A stretch of 64,000 nt of DNA from Nocardioides sp. LHD-245 (GCF_030929495.1 NZ_JAVFWN010000011.1:62001-126000); one strand, 5' to 3'; positions 1 to 9,118 are shown, counted from the stretch's first letter. Translations and numbers: made by a program. The notes: generated by a model from the letters alone, not told the origin.

Positions 1-377
1 TTGCCCAGGCGCTTCGTCGCGCCCGGAACATTGCCCGAGGAGACGTTGCTCCCGAGAAGCTGGTGGTTGTGGGTCGGCATCTCCACAGGCACCAGCTGGT
101 GGCTCGCCTCGCCGCCAGCGCGACCGACGTCGCCGGGTGCCCCGGAGTGTATGGGCACTCGGGCGCCCAGGTCCGGCAGGTTGAACGACGTCTGCCCGTC
201 GCCGCCGAACGTCGTGCCGAGAAGGGAGAAGAGCCCCGGATTGCCCTTGATGTCCATCGCGCGGCCATCGCAGCGGACCCAGCCCTCGGGGGCGAACCCG
301 AAGCTGAACATCCTCACCTCTCCCAGGTACGGCGCTCCCGCGACGTCCGTCTCGGTCTCGGTCTCGGTCTCGGTCAT
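1..377 (-). CDS. phage tail collar / MdpB-like protein (3' end outside window)
   Basis: The reverse strand reads from ATG at 377 through about 125 codons and leaves the window still open. After a Thr-Glu repeat leader (TETETETET) the protein has GEVRMFSFGFAPEGWVRCDG, then LFSLLGTTFGGDGQTSFNLP and DLGARVPIHSG. This is the classic tail-collar signature of microcystin-dependent-protein (MdpB) family proteins. These are trimeric tail-fibre-like proteins of phages or of chromosomal clusters with uncertain function. A strong GAGGAGG ribosome site precedes the ATG. It starts 22 bp after the stop of the giant adhesin-like gene and is probably cotranscribed with it. The family call is solid; the biological role is not. 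Confidence 0.85.
   Translation of the reverse strand, partial: MTETETETETDVAGAPYLGEVRMFSFGFAPEGWVRCDGRAMDIKGNPGLFSLLGTTFGGDGQTSFNLPDLGARVPIHSGAPGDVGRAGGEASHQLVPVEMPTHNHQLLGSNVSSGNVPGATKRLG
351..374. repeat. hexanucleotide repeat CTCGGT x4 inside the tail-collar gene
   Basis: Four perfect copies of the 6-bp unit encode the Thr-Glu run at the N terminus of the tail-collar protein. A 6-bp unit keeps the frame, so copy-number change would alter only the length of the acidic leader. Confidence 0.8.
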
Positions 378-399
378 CGTGCTCCTCCTCAGTGGGCTG

Positions 400-3300
400 T
401 TACATCCCTGCCGGCAGCGTGCAGCTGGTGAACTGGTCGCCTGTGCGAACGACGACCTTCTTGCCCGCGAAGAATCCGACGCCGGTCTCGCTGGCAGGAT
501 TCTGGCCCGCCAGGAAGGTCTCGGTCTGCGCGGCCGTGGCGGGTGACGGGGTCAGCCCGACGAGGCCGAACTTGTACGTCGCGGCCGCGTCGGACTCCTT
601 GTAGACGTTGATCCCGCCGTTCTTGTCCCCGCCGCTGACCGGCGCGCTGGTGGCGCTGTTGCTCGCGATGCTCGCGCACAGGGTGGGGTTGTACGCGGCG
701 TCGCCCGAGCTGCCGTTCTCCACCCGGATGCCCGAGAGGAGCAGGCCCTGGACGCCGGTGTTCGCATTGTTCTCCAGGCGCAGGTTCAGGGTGCCGTTCG
801 AGTCCCGGTGCAGGATCCGGATGCCCGGGCCGGAGGTGTTCGCGATCGTGTTCCCGGTGATGGTGGCGCGGGCCGTCGGCGTGGCCAGCGTGCTGAGGTC
901 GGCCTGGATGTTCTTGTCCGTGCCCAGGGCGATGGCGGCGGTGCTGAATCCGTTGTTGGCGTTGATCTGGTTTCCGGTCACGGTGAAGTAGGCGGTGGCA
1001 TCACCGGCCAGGCCGATGGCGATGGCCGAGGACTTCATGTTCCGCAGCGGGCTGCCGACCGTGCCGTTGTCGGTGATGGAGAAGTTGCCCTGCCCCCGAC
1101 CGGTCACGCTGGCCGAGATGCCGAAGCCGTTGATCTTGTTGGTCGTATCGCCGATGACCTGGTTGCCGGTGATCGACACCACGTCAGTGGCGGAGCCGGG
1201 CACCCCGTAGGTGCCGGGCGGCGCCGTGGAGCTGGCGGTGCTGGCGCCCTGGATGCTGATGCCGTCGCCCGACGGGAATCCGGTGACCGTGTTGTTGGCG
1301 ATCGTGGCCTTGGTCAGACTGGCCACAGTCGTGGACGAGCCGAACAGGTTCAGCGCGATGCCGCTCCGTTTCGAGTCTTCCGGGACGAAGGAGCTGGAGA
1401 TCGTGTTGCCGGTGATCGTGGCGCTGCTGATCGTGCCGTCGTAGTTGAAGATGTCGACGCCTCCGCCGAACGCGCCCGTCAACGTGCTGCCTGTGATCGT
1501 GACCAGGCCGTCGATGTTGTTGTTGTGCCCGCCGGAGGTCGTGTTGAACGCGATCGAGGAGTCGTTGTCGTCGGCTCGCGCGTCGCCGGCGTTGACGATC
1601 GCCCCATTGGTGAACGAGAAGTTCGTGACATCGGCGCCTTGCACGCCACTGCGGTTCGCCCCCTGGATCCGCAGATTGTTGAGCGAGACGTGGTCGGTGC
1701 CGGTCAGGGCGACGCCGGGTCCGGTGGTGTTGGCGATCGTGCCGCCGCTGTCGGGTGCTCCGGTGCCGGTGACGATGAGACCTCCCGCCGTACCGGTGTT
1801 GGTGAGGGCGATGCCGCTCGGTGCGCCATTGGCTGAGATGCTGCGGAAGGTCAGGTCGTCGCCGTGGATGGTGATGCCGTCGATGTCCAGTGCGGTGCCC
1901 GTCGACGAGGCGAGTGTGTTGTCGACTCCGACCCCGACTCCGCCCGGATCGGTGATCGCCAGGGTTCCGCCGTTCCTGCCGACGATCGCGCTCGAGGTTC
2001 CGGTCGACAGGTTCAGTCCGCCTTCGAACCGGAAGGTGTTCGAGCCCAGGAAGTTGTCCTGCAGCAGGATGCCGCCGCCGTTGCCGGGCGTGGCAGGGAG
2101 GTCGGTGATCGGACCGGTGAACCTCTTCACGCCGCCGGTCTGGTCGGAGATCCTGATGAGCGGTCCGCTGTCGTCGCTGATCGCGCCGCCGTAGGTGAAG
2201 GCGAGGTCATCGAACGAGCGGTCGCCGGTGATGAGCACGTCGGTGCCCGTCGCGTTGCTCAAGGAGCCGCCGCCGGCGACGAAGCTGCCCTGCGTGTGGT
2301 CGAACCGCATCCCGTGCGGTCCCCCTGTCGACGAGACCGACGTGAAGGCCATGCTCAGCGTGCCGAGGGAGATGTCGACCGCCCGCCCCCCGACGGTCGC
2401 GTTGTCGATCACACCGGGCGTCACCGTGTTCATCATCGCCGAGCTCACGTCGTTGCCGAACAGTGCCGCACCCGAGGCGTTGCCCAGGTCGATCCCCTGG
2501 ATCTCGTTGCCCAAGGCGAGGTTCAGTCCGTCCCCCGACGCGTTGACGATCACCGGGTTGCTGCCGCCCGCCGGGACGACGTCGTTGATCAGCCCGATGT
2601 CGCCGCTGGGGTCGACGTCGAGGCTGTGCGGCTCGCCGATCAGTCGCTGACCGTCCTCCAGGACGAGACCGCCCGCGTAGGGGGCGGCAGCGCCGTAGAC
2701 CAAGATGACGTCGAAGGTCTTGTCGAGGGCATCCAGCGAGCCCCCCGTGGACAGCGCCGAGAGCGTCTTCGAGGGCGAGTGCGAGCGCCCGTCGCCCGCC
2801 GCGCTCGCGTCGCCGTCGACGTACCAGACCACCGGGCCGACCACCTTGATCGTGACCGTGCCGGTGGCGGTCTGGTTGGCCGGCGCAACCACGCTGTTGT
2901 CGCTGAGCGTGTAGGTGAACGTGTCGCTGCCGGTGAAGCCGGGCTTGGGGTCATAGATGAACTGGCCGTCGGGCTGCATGGTGACGTTGCCGGCGCACGT
3001 GCTGGCGCATTGGGTGGAGGTGATCGACGCGGGTCCGGCGGTCAGGTTGGCGGCGGGGGTGTCGACGTCGGTGTCGCCGTCGAGCACGCTGCCGGGGATC
3101 GGCCCCAGCAGCGGGCCGGTCGAGGTCGTACCGACGACGAACCGGGTGTTGCCCAGCGCGTCCCCGAACGAGTCGTTGTCGGCGACTGGTGCCTCGTTGA
3201 CGTTGGTGACCGTGACCGTGAACGACTTCTCGAACGTCAGGCCGCCCTGGTCGGTGACCCGCACCCGCACCGCGTAGCTCGCCTTGGCCTCGAAGTCGAA

Positions 3301-5973
3301 CACCGCGCTCGTCCGCAGGCCGGTGCCAGAGATGGTGAACGACGCGTTGTCCGCACTGCCGGTTCCCGCCACCAGCGTGAAGGTATGCGTGTCACCGACG
3401 TCCGGATCAGTCGCCGACAAGCTACCCACAGCCGTGTTCACCGGCTCGTTCTCCGCCACACTCAGATCACTCAACGAGAGGTTCGTCGGCGCGGCGTTCT
3501 CCGCCGCGTTGGTGACCGTGACCGTGAACTGCTTCTCGAACGTCAGACCGCCCTGGTCGGTCACCCGCACCCGGACCGCGTAGCTCGCCTTGGCCTCGAA
3601 GTCGAACACCGCGCTCGTCCGCAGGCCGGCGCCAGCGATGTCGAACGACGCGTTGTCCGCACTGCCCGCCCCGGCGACCAGCGTGAACGTATGCGTGTCA
3701 CCGACGTCCGGATCGGTCGCCGACAAGCCGCCGACGACCGTGTTCACCGGCCGGTTCTCCGCCACACTCAGATCACTCAACGAGAGGTTCGTCGGCGCGG
3801 CGTTCTCCGCCGCGTTGGTGACCGTGACCGTGAACGACTTCTCGAACGTCAGACCGCCCTGGTCGGTCACCCGCACCCGGACCGCATAACTCGCCTTGGC
3901 CTCGAAGTCGAACACCGCGCTCGTCCGCAGGCCGGTGCCAGAGATGGTGAACGACGCGTTGTCCGCACTGCCGGTTCCCGCCACCAGCGTGAAGGTATGC
4001 GTGTCACCGACGTCCGGATCAGTCGCCGACAAGCTACCCACAGCCGTGTTCACCGGCTCGTTCTCCGCCACACTCAGATCACTCAACGAGAGGTTCGTCG
4101 GCGCGGCGTTCTCCGCCGCGTTGGTGACCGTGACCGTGAACTGCTTCTCGAACGTCAGACCGCCCTGGTCGGTCACGCGCACCCGGACCGCGTAGCTCGC
4201 CTTGGCCTCGAAGTCGAACACCGCGCTCGTCCGCAGGCCGGCGCCAGCGATGTCGAACGACGCGTTGTCCGCACTGCCCGCCCCGGCGACCAGCATGAAG
4301 GTATGCGTGTTCCCGACGTCCGGATCGGTCGCCGACAAGCCGCCGACGACCGTGTTCACCGGCCGGTTCTCCGCCACGCTGTTGTTGCCGAGGGTGATGT
4401 CGGTGGGCGGGTCGTTGGTCGGCACCGGTGGGCACGTGACGGTCGCGAAGACGGTCGCGATGCTGCCGCCGTTCAGCGTGTAGGTGAAGGCGTCCGGCCC
4501 GCCAACGGAGGTGTTGCAGTAGCCCGTGTCGGGCCGGTAGGTCAGCCCGGCGTGGGCACCGGCCGAGCCGCCGATGAGTGCGACGGTCCCGTGCGTCGGG
4601 TCGGACGCGGAGGCGATCGTCCTCGGCCCACCGTCCAGGTCGGTGTCGTTGGTCAGAACCGCGACCGGTACGGCCGCCGCGTCCTGGGCCACGGTCACGC
4701 TGTCGTCGAGCGCCAGCGGGGCGTCGTCGACTGCGGCGACGGCGATGCCGCGAGTGGCTGGGTTGCTGGTGCCGCCGTCGCCGTCGGTGAGCACGAACCG
4801 CACGGCCCGAGCGGTCGTCGAGGGGGCGTCGGAGGCGTTGCGGTAGGTGATGTTCCGCAGCAGCGTCGCCGTCGCAGTCCGCGTCGCGTCGGCGTTGAGG
4901 GTGATGATCAGTGGGACGGCGCCTGTGCCCCCGGTGAAGGTGCCGATGGGGCTGCCGCCGAAGGTGACGCTGACACCGGCGACCCCGATCTGTCCGGCGC
5001 CGGTGCCCTGGTTGTTGATGGCGAGGCGGTCCTCGGCCTGGCCTCCGGATGCGTAGTCCACGGTCAGGGTGCCGGTGGCGAAGTTCGCCGAATCCGGGTC
5101 GGTGACGGTGCCACTCGCGGTGATCACCGTGGCCGGGTCGTTCTCGACGTATCCCAGCGTCCCGATCTCCAGACCGGCGATTGCCGGTGCGGCGGTCCCC
5201 TCGCTGGCGTTGGTGACCGTGACCTTGAGGACGCGCTTGACCGAGGTTCCCGATCGGTCGGTCGCGCGCACCCGGATCGACAGCTCCGGGTCCTCCTCGA
5301 AGTCGAGGACAGCCGCCGTTTCCAGGTGATCCCCGGAGATTCGGAAGGCGGCGTTGTCAGCGGCCCCCCTGCCGGGCACGAGCCGGAACACGTGGTCGTC
5401 TCGAGGATCCGGGTCGGCCGCCGAGAGTGAGCCCACCTCGGTGCCGACCGGCGCGGTCTCGATGACACTCGACGGACTGAGGGTCACGTCGGTCGGGCGG
5501 TGGTTCTGAACGACGATCTCGCAGCTGCTTCGTACGACGTCGCCCGGATCGACGAACGCGCGATCCCTCTTCCCCGGGCCGCAGTTCAGGATGTCGCGGA
5601 ATCGGCCGCCGTCGCGGCCGTCGAGCCGGTCGTTGCCCCGGCCACCGGACAGTACGTCGTCGCCCTGACCACCGCGCAGGACATCGCGTCCCCTCCGACC
5701 GAGAAGCCGATCGTCGCCACCCGCGCCTCGCAGCTCGTCCTTGCCTCGCCGACCGATCAGCCGGTCATCGCCTCCCCGGCCGCAGATGACGTTGCGCTCG
5801 GCATTGCCCACCAGCGTGTTGGGACCCGGCGTACCGACGATCGTGCAACCCGGGCCGGCCGCCGACGCGGTGACGCCATGCACGACCTGTAACGCACCCA
5901 CCACGAGGAGCGCTGCGGCCAGCGCCGCGACCCGTCCGAGGCCTCGTGAACCCCACCAGGAGCTGTTCGTCAT
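400..5973 (-). CDS. giant secreted RTX / cadherin-like / parallel beta-helix protein
   Basis: About 1857 residues, predicted to be exported and cell-surface or secreted. I start at ATG 5973 because it opens a clear signal peptide (MTNSSWWGSRGLGRVAALAA then a hydrophobic run ending TASAAG). The frame stays open upstream but that part looks non-coding. Domains: GGxGxD RTX-type calcium repeats (about 45-140), a cadherin-like repeat (155-265), a VCBS/Ig-like stretch (270-520), four tandem 102-residue cadherin-like repeats (525-930), another VCBS-like domain (about 935-1040), then a long NTI/ITGN-rich right-handed beta-helix (about 1050-1790) and a short cap. Likely a calcium-stabilised adhesin or matrix protein; no catalytic motif is visible. 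It shares a divergent promoter region with the NarL-type regulator at 6245 and lies 22 bp before the tail-collar gene. Confidence 0.85.
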   Translation of the reverse strand: MTNSSWWGSRGLGRVAALAAALLVVGALQVVHGVTASAAGPGCTIVGTPGPNTLVGNAERNVICGRGGDDRLIGRRGKDELRGAGGDDRLLGRRGRDVLRGGQGDDVLSGGRGNDRLDGRDGGRFRDILNCGPGKRDRAFVDPGDVVRSSCEIVVQNHRPTDVTLSPSSVIETAPVGTEVGSLSAADPDPRDDHVFRLVPGRGAADNAAFRISGDHLETAAVLDFEEDPELSIRVRATDRSGTSVKRVLKVTVTNASEGTAAPAIAGLEIGTLGYVENDPATVITASGTVTDPDSANFATGTLTVDYASGGQAEDRLAINNQGTGAGQIGVAGVSVTFGGSPIGTFTGGTGAVPLIITLNADATRTATATLLRNITYRNASDAPSTTARAVRFVLTDGDGGTSNPATRGIAVAAVDDAPLALDDSVTVAQDAAAVPVAVLTNDTDLDGGPRTIASASDPTHGTVALIGGSAGAHAGLTYRPDTGYCNTSVGGPDAFTYTLNGGSIATVFATVTCPPVPTNDPPTDITLGNNSVAENRPVNTVVGGLSATDPDVGNTHTFMLVAGAGSADNASFDIAGAGLRTSAVFDFEAKASYAVRVRVTDQGGLTFEKQFTVTVTNAAENAAPTNLSLSDLSVAENEPVNTAVGSLSATDPDVGDTHTFTLVAGTGSADNASFTISGTGLRTSAVFDFEAKASYAVRVRVTDQGGLTFEKSFTVTVTNAAENAAPTNLSLSDLSVAENRPVNTVVGGLSATDPDVGDTHTFTLVAGAGSADNASFDIAGAGLRTSAVFDFEAKASYAVRVRVTDQGGLTFEKQFTVTVTNAAENAAPTNLSLSDLSVAENEPVNTAVGSLSATDPDVGDTHTFTLVAGTGSADNASFTISGTGLRTSAVFDFEAKASYAVRVRVTDQGGLTFEKSFTVTVTNVNEAPVADNDSFGDALGNTRFVVGTTSTGPLLGPIPGSVLDGDTDVDTPAANLTAGPASITSTQCASTCAGNVTMQPDGQFIYDPKPGFTGSDTFTYTLSDNSVVAPANQTATGTVTIKVVGPVVWYVDGDASAAGDGRSHSPSKTLSALSTGGSLDALDKTFDVILVYGAAAPYAGGLVLEDGQRLIGEPHSLDVDPSGDIGLINDVVPAGGSNPVIVNASGDGLNLALGNEIQGIDLGNASGAALFGNDVSSAMMNTVTPGVIDNATVGGRAVDISLGTLSMAFTSVSSTGGPHGMRFDHTQGSFVAGGGSLSNATGTDVLITGDRSFDDLAFTYGGAISDDSGPLIRISDQTGGVKRFTGPITDLPATPGNGGGILLQDNFLGSNTFRFEGGLNLSTGTSSAIVGRNGGTLAITDPGGVGVGVDNTLASSTGTALDIDGITIHGDDLTFRSISANGAPSGIALTNTGTAGGLIVTGTGAPDSGGTIANTTGPGVALTGTDHVSLNNLRIQGANRSGVQGADVTNFSFTNGAIVNAGDARADDNDSSIAFNTTSGGHNNNIDGLVTITGSTLTGAFGGGVDIFNYDGTISSATITGNTISSSFVPEDSKRSGIALNLFGSSTTVASLTKATIANNTVTGFPSGDGISIQGASTASSTAPPGTYGVPGSATDVVSITGNQVIGDTTNKINGFGISASVTGRGQGNFSITDNGTVGSPLRNMKSSAIAIGLAGDATAYFTVTGNQINANNGFSTAAIALGTDKNIQADLSTLATPTARATITGNTIANTSGPGIRILHRDSNGTLNLRLENNANTGVQGLLLSGIRVENGSSGDAAYNPTLCASIASNSATSAPVSGGDKNGGINVYKESDAAATYKFGLVGLTPSPATAAQTETFLAGQNPASETGVGFFAGKKVVVRTGDQFTSCTLPAGM
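3190..4390. repeat. four 306-bp tandem repeats (A-B-A-B) coding cadherin-like domains
   Basis: The period is 306 bp (102 residues). Over 3284-3583 and 3896-4195, which are 612 bp apart, translation in the opposite frame is identical over 99 residues. The intervening units (3590 and 4202 onward) resemble each other more than their neighbours until unit 4 diverges at the domain N terminus. This points to recent duplication of a 612-bp dimer. Confidence 0.85.
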
Positions 5974-6111
5974 GGCTCGCCTACCCCACGTCGCGCTGTC
6001 CGCCACATCGCTGGCCGTCGCCGGCCCACCTGCACGCTGACCGCTTGTCCTCGTCGACGCCGAGCTTCCGGTGTCGACTCTGGTCAGACGGTAGGGATTG
6101 GGGCACCGAGT

Positions 6112-6135
6112 GTCGTCCGTGCCAGCACGGACGAC
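6112..6135. promoter_or_regulatory. perfect palindrome, candidate NarL-type operator
   Basis: Arms GTCGTCCGTGC and GCACGGACGAC are separated by CA, a perfect 11-2-11 palindrome with a 7-2-7 core typical of NarL/FixJ-family sites. It sits in the 271-bp divergent region between the adhesin start (5973) and the response regulator start (6245). The rest of that region holds no evident gene. A close copy lies at 8972-8991. Confidence 0.65.
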
Positions 6136-6244
6136 GCCCGCTCCGGTGTGCACGGCCCGGTGGATGCCCCGGAGCGCGGACCTCGTTACGCCCACCCGGT
6201 GGTTTTCGCTGCGGAACCGACCGATCGCGGGACACAATCGGCTC

Positions 6245-6907
6245 GTGGTCGCGTACCGGGTGATGCTCGTCGACGACGCCCCACTCATCCGCGAGGGATT
6301 CGCCCGTCTGTTGCGCGACGAGGGCATCGCGGTGGTCGCCCAGCATTCCGATGCGCTCGGCATCGTCACTGCGGTCGCGGACCTGCGCCCCGACGTCGTG
6401 ATCATGGACGTCCGGATGCCGCCGACCCACACCACCGAAGGCCTACAGGCCGCCGTGGAGCTCAAGGAGCGACATCGCGATGTTGGCGTTCTGGTGCTGT
6501 CCCAGTATGTCGAGACGCTCCACGCGATGAACCTGCTCAAGGGTGCGCACGGCGGGGTCGGCTATCTGCTCAAGGAGCGCATCACCGCGCACGCCGAGCT
6601 GGTCGACGCCATCTCCCGAGTCGCCGACGGCGGCACAGTGATCGACCCCGAGGTGGTCAGGAAGATTCTCGAGTCGCCGCGCCGGACCGACCCGCTGGAT
6701 CGCCTGACGGCCCGGGAGCACGAGGTTCTCGCGCTGGTGGCCGAGGGCCACTCCAACACGGCCATCGCGACCCTGCTGGCGACCAGCAGCCGGACGATCG
6801 AGACCCACACCAGCCGGATCTTCCACAAGCTGGACCTGGAGGCGACGCCCAGCACCCACCGCCGGGTGCTGGCGGTGCTCGCGCACCTGCGGGCGAGCGC
6901 CGGTTGA
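6245..6907 (+). CDS. NarL/LuxR-type response regulator
   Basis: A 220-residue two-component regulator. The receiver domain has acidic residues VDDA at 9-12, phospho-acceptor Asp55 in VVIMDVRMP and Lys110 in YLLKERI. The C-terminal LuxR helix-turn-helix is LTAREHEVLALVAEG followed by SNTAIATLLATSSRTIETH. I chose GTG 6245 over the longer open frame because a CACAAT -10-like hexamer ends 6 nt before it (leaderless) and the receiver begins at once. It is divergent from the adhesin gene and convergent with the kinase/receiver pair at 6941-8937. The palindrome at 6112 lies in its own promoter, suggesting autoregulation. Its partner is probably the kinase at 6941, but that is inference. Confidence 0.92.
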   Translation: MVAYRVMLVDDAPLIREGFARLLRDEGIAVVAQHSDALGIVTAVADLRPDVVIMDVRMPPTHTTEGLQAAVELKERHRDVGVLVLSQYVETLHAMNLLKGAHGGVGYLLKERITAHAELVDAISRVADGGTVIDPEVVRKILESPRRTDPLDRLTAREHEVLALVAEGHSNTAIATLLATSSRTIETHTSRIFHKLDLEATPSTHRRVLAVLAHLRASAG

Positions 6908-6940
6908 CGTCGAGGTGTTTTGGCTCGCCGGCGGAGACCG

Positions 6941-8590
6941 TCAGGTCGAGGGCGAGAAGCCGCGCGGGAGGACGGGTACGACCACGGCGTTGAAGCGCCG
7001 CCGTCTCAGCTGGGCATCGGCGGCGACGATCGCACACAGCTCGTCGAGCTCCTCGCGCGCGATGCCCAGGGTGGCTGCCGAGCGCTCCAGGTGGCTGAGC
7101 TCATCGGGGGTGAGCGGCCCGTCACTGGCGCACATCCGGATCCCGTCGTACAGCATTCCCCGCACGGTCTCTGGAATCCCCGGTAGCTGCATCAAGTCCT
7201 CGAGGGTGTCGGAGTCGTCATAGGCCGTGACCGCCTCGATCACCCAGTCCGCATCGCGTGCGGCCGTGAGGTAGCCGACCACCCACTCGCGCTCACGTTC
7301 GGTGATCCGGGCGTTCCCGCCGGCCGCCAGCAGCATGACCTTGCCCGCGATGAGGTTGTCCTCGTCGGTGATCTGGTCCACGACCTCGCCGGGCATCTCC
7401 CAGTTCTCATGCACGAACCACCGCAGGGCCGTCATCCGCTGCTGCTCGCTATCGGTGAGGACGCTCGGAGCGAGCGGGATGCCGGCGGTCACAGTGGTGC
7501 CGGAGCCGGGTGGGCTGTCGATCGTGAACGTCCCTCCGAGCGCGCCGATCCGATCGGCCAGTCCCTGCAGACCCGACCTGGGCGAGGCCACGGCTCCGCC
7601 GACGCCGTCGTCCCTCACCGTCAGGCGGAGGACCCCGTCCCGTGTCAGGGCGTGCACGGCCACGTGTGCGGCGTTCGCGTGCTTGTTGGCGTTGGTGAGA
7701 GCTTCCGCCACCAGGTAGTAGGCAGCGACCTCGACGACCTCGGGGACGGTGACGGGGAGATCGACCTCGAGTTCGACGGGCAGGCCGGGGCGCTCGGCCA
7801 ATGACTCGAGCGCGCCGCTGAGGCCGGCGTCGTCGACGATGGCCGGGTGGATGCCGCGGGTCAGCTCACGCAGCTCGGCTATCGCGTCGCTGAGCTCGCG
7901 GGCGCCGTCGTCGAGCAGGGCAGTCAGCTCCTGGTCGCCCGCGGCCCGTCGGCTCGCCAGCCGGAACATGAGGGCGAGTCCGACGAGCCGTTGCTGCGCG
8001 CCGTCGTGCAGGTTGCGCTCGACGCGCTGGAGCTCGCGATCGCTGGCGTCGATGATGCGCGACCGCGAGGCACGCACCTCGAGCAGCTCGGCTCGAAGCT
8101 GCGCCTTGAGGCGTTCGTTGTCGAGGGCCAGGGACGCTGCGTCCAGGGCGGCCTGCAGTCGCCGAGGGTGACGCAGCAGGCGGCGGTCGTGGACGAGACC
8201 GGCGACCGGCTTCCCGTCGCGGTCGATGGGCGTGAACGCTCTGCCTTCCGCAGGAACCGGTCTGGCCGCCTGCTCGCCGAGGCCGGTGATCCAGCCACCA
8301 CCGCTCCCGACCTGCGTGTAGACGATCTCGAGGTCCGGGTCGGCGAGCACCCGGCGGAGGACGCCGCGGACCGTGGTATCCGGCCCGCCGGTGCCCAGGC
8401 CCGCCAGCGCCAGCGCCAGCCGCTCGTCGGCTGCCCGGGCGAGGAAGAACCAGGCGAGCAGGACGAGCGGTGCGGCACCGGCCACCAGCGCCAACCACAG
8501 GTCGTACGGACTGTCGAGATCGAGCCAGACGAGGCCGGCGACCGCGAGCAGCGCGACGACCACCAAGCCGATTCGCGGCGCTCGGCTCAT
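6941..8590 (-). CDS. NarL-family sensor histidine kinase fused to a TerB-like domain
   Basis: 549 residues. Two membrane segments (about 7-25 and 31-51) are followed by a short sensor/linker region, a HisKA_3 dimerisation domain with ERNLHDG (phospho-His195), and an HATPase domain with N box VAEALTNANKHA (near Asn300) and G boxes near DDGVGG and PGSGTT. Residues about 378-549 are an all-helical extension (LIAGKVMLLAAGG, LYDGIRMCASDGPLTPDELSHL, LGIAREELDEL) resembling the TerB/DjlA tellurite-resistance fold, with an acidic loop. This is not usual for the family. The ATG overlaps the receiver gene stop (ATGA), so the two are translationally coupled. Confidence 0.88.
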   Translation of the reverse strand: MSRAPRIGLVVVALLAVAGLVWLDLDSPYDLWLALVAGAAPLVLLAWFFLARAADERLALALAGLGTGGPDTTVRGVLRRVLADPDLEIVYTQVGSGGGWITGLGEQAARPVPAEGRAFTPIDRDGKPVAGLVHDRRLLRHPRRLQAALDAASLALDNERLKAQLRAELLEVRASRSRIIDASDRELQRVERNLHDGAQQRLVGLALMFRLASRRAAGDQELTALLDDGARELSDAIAELRELTRGIHPAIVDDAGLSGALESLAERPGLPVELEVDLPVTVPEVVEVAAYYLVAEALTNANKHANAAHVAVHALTRDGVLRLTVRDDGVGGAVASPRSGLQGLADRIGALGGTFTIDSPPGSGTTVTAGIPLAPSVLTDSEQQRMTALRWFVHENWEMPGEVVDQITDEDNLIAGKVMLLAAGGNARITEREREWVVGYLTAARDADWVIEAVTAYDDSDTLEDLMQLPGIPETVRGMLYDGIRMCASDGPLTPDELSHLERSAATLGIAREELDELCAIVAADAQLRRRRFNAVVVPVLPRGFSPST

Positions 8591-8937
8591 CGCCCCAACA
8601 GCTCGGTGATGGCCGCCAGCGAGAGCTCGTCCTTGGGGATATAGCCCGCGGCGAGGCCCTCGGCCAGTAGTCGGCCGTGATCGGGGTCGAGCGTCGAGAT
8701 CAAGATCGCGGTCGCACCGACCTTCCCTTGGAGCCGCCGAGCGACCTCCATGCCGTCGACGCCGGGCATCCGGACGTCGATGAGGACGACATCAGGGTAG
8801 CAATCCTGAACCGCCGCGAGGGCGTCCTTGCCGGACGCGACCTCGGCCACCACCTCGACACCTTCGGCCTCCAGCGCCCGTCGAGCCGTCGTGCGGAACC
8901 GTCGATCGTCATCGACCAGCACGACCCGCAGTGACAT
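8587..8937 (-). CDS. single-domain response regulator (receiver only)
   Basis: A 116-residue stand-alone CheY-like receiver: acidic pocket VDDD at 8-11, phospho-acceptor Asp54 in VVLIDVRMPG, Lys102 in YIPKDEL. It ends right after the receiver with no output domain, so it must signal by protein contact or act as a phosphate sink. It is coupled by a 4-bp overlap to the downstream kinase. The operator-like palindrome at 8972-8991 lies 35 bp upstream of its start, linking it to the NarL-type regulator at 6245. Confidence 0.88.
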   Translation of the reverse strand: MSLRVVLVDDDRRFRTTARRALEAEGVEVVAEVASGKDALAAVQDCYPDVVLIDVRMPGVDGMEVARRLQGKVGATAILISTLDPDHGRLLAEGLAAGYIPKDELSLAAITELLGR

Positions 8938-8971
8938 TGGCCCACTCTCCCACCAGCCGGCTCGTGGGTGA

Positions 8972-8991
8972 TCCGTGCTGGCACGGACGAC
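8972..8991. promoter_or_regulatory. second copy of the NarL-type palindrome
   Basis: TCCGTGC and GCACGGA are separated by TG, a perfect 7-2-7 palindrome. The right side extends with CGAC so that 9 of 11 arm bases match the site at 6112-6135. It lies upstream of the receiver/kinase operon on the reverse strand. Confidence 0.6.
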
Positions 8992-9118
8992 TCGTCATGC
9001 TCTCGAGCGTGGCGTCGGCGGTGGTGCTCGCCACCGGCTCTTGCGCGGGTCGGCATGGTCAATCAGTCAGTCAGTACGACGAGAGATCGCCCACGGGGAA
9101 GCCCAGGCGGCGTCCGCT

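Noticed and set aside
1864..5430. A 1188-codon open frame antisense to the adhesin gene
   Set aside because: Arg/Asp/Val-rich, repeats follow the adhesin repeats, no domain; a typical high-GC shadow frame.
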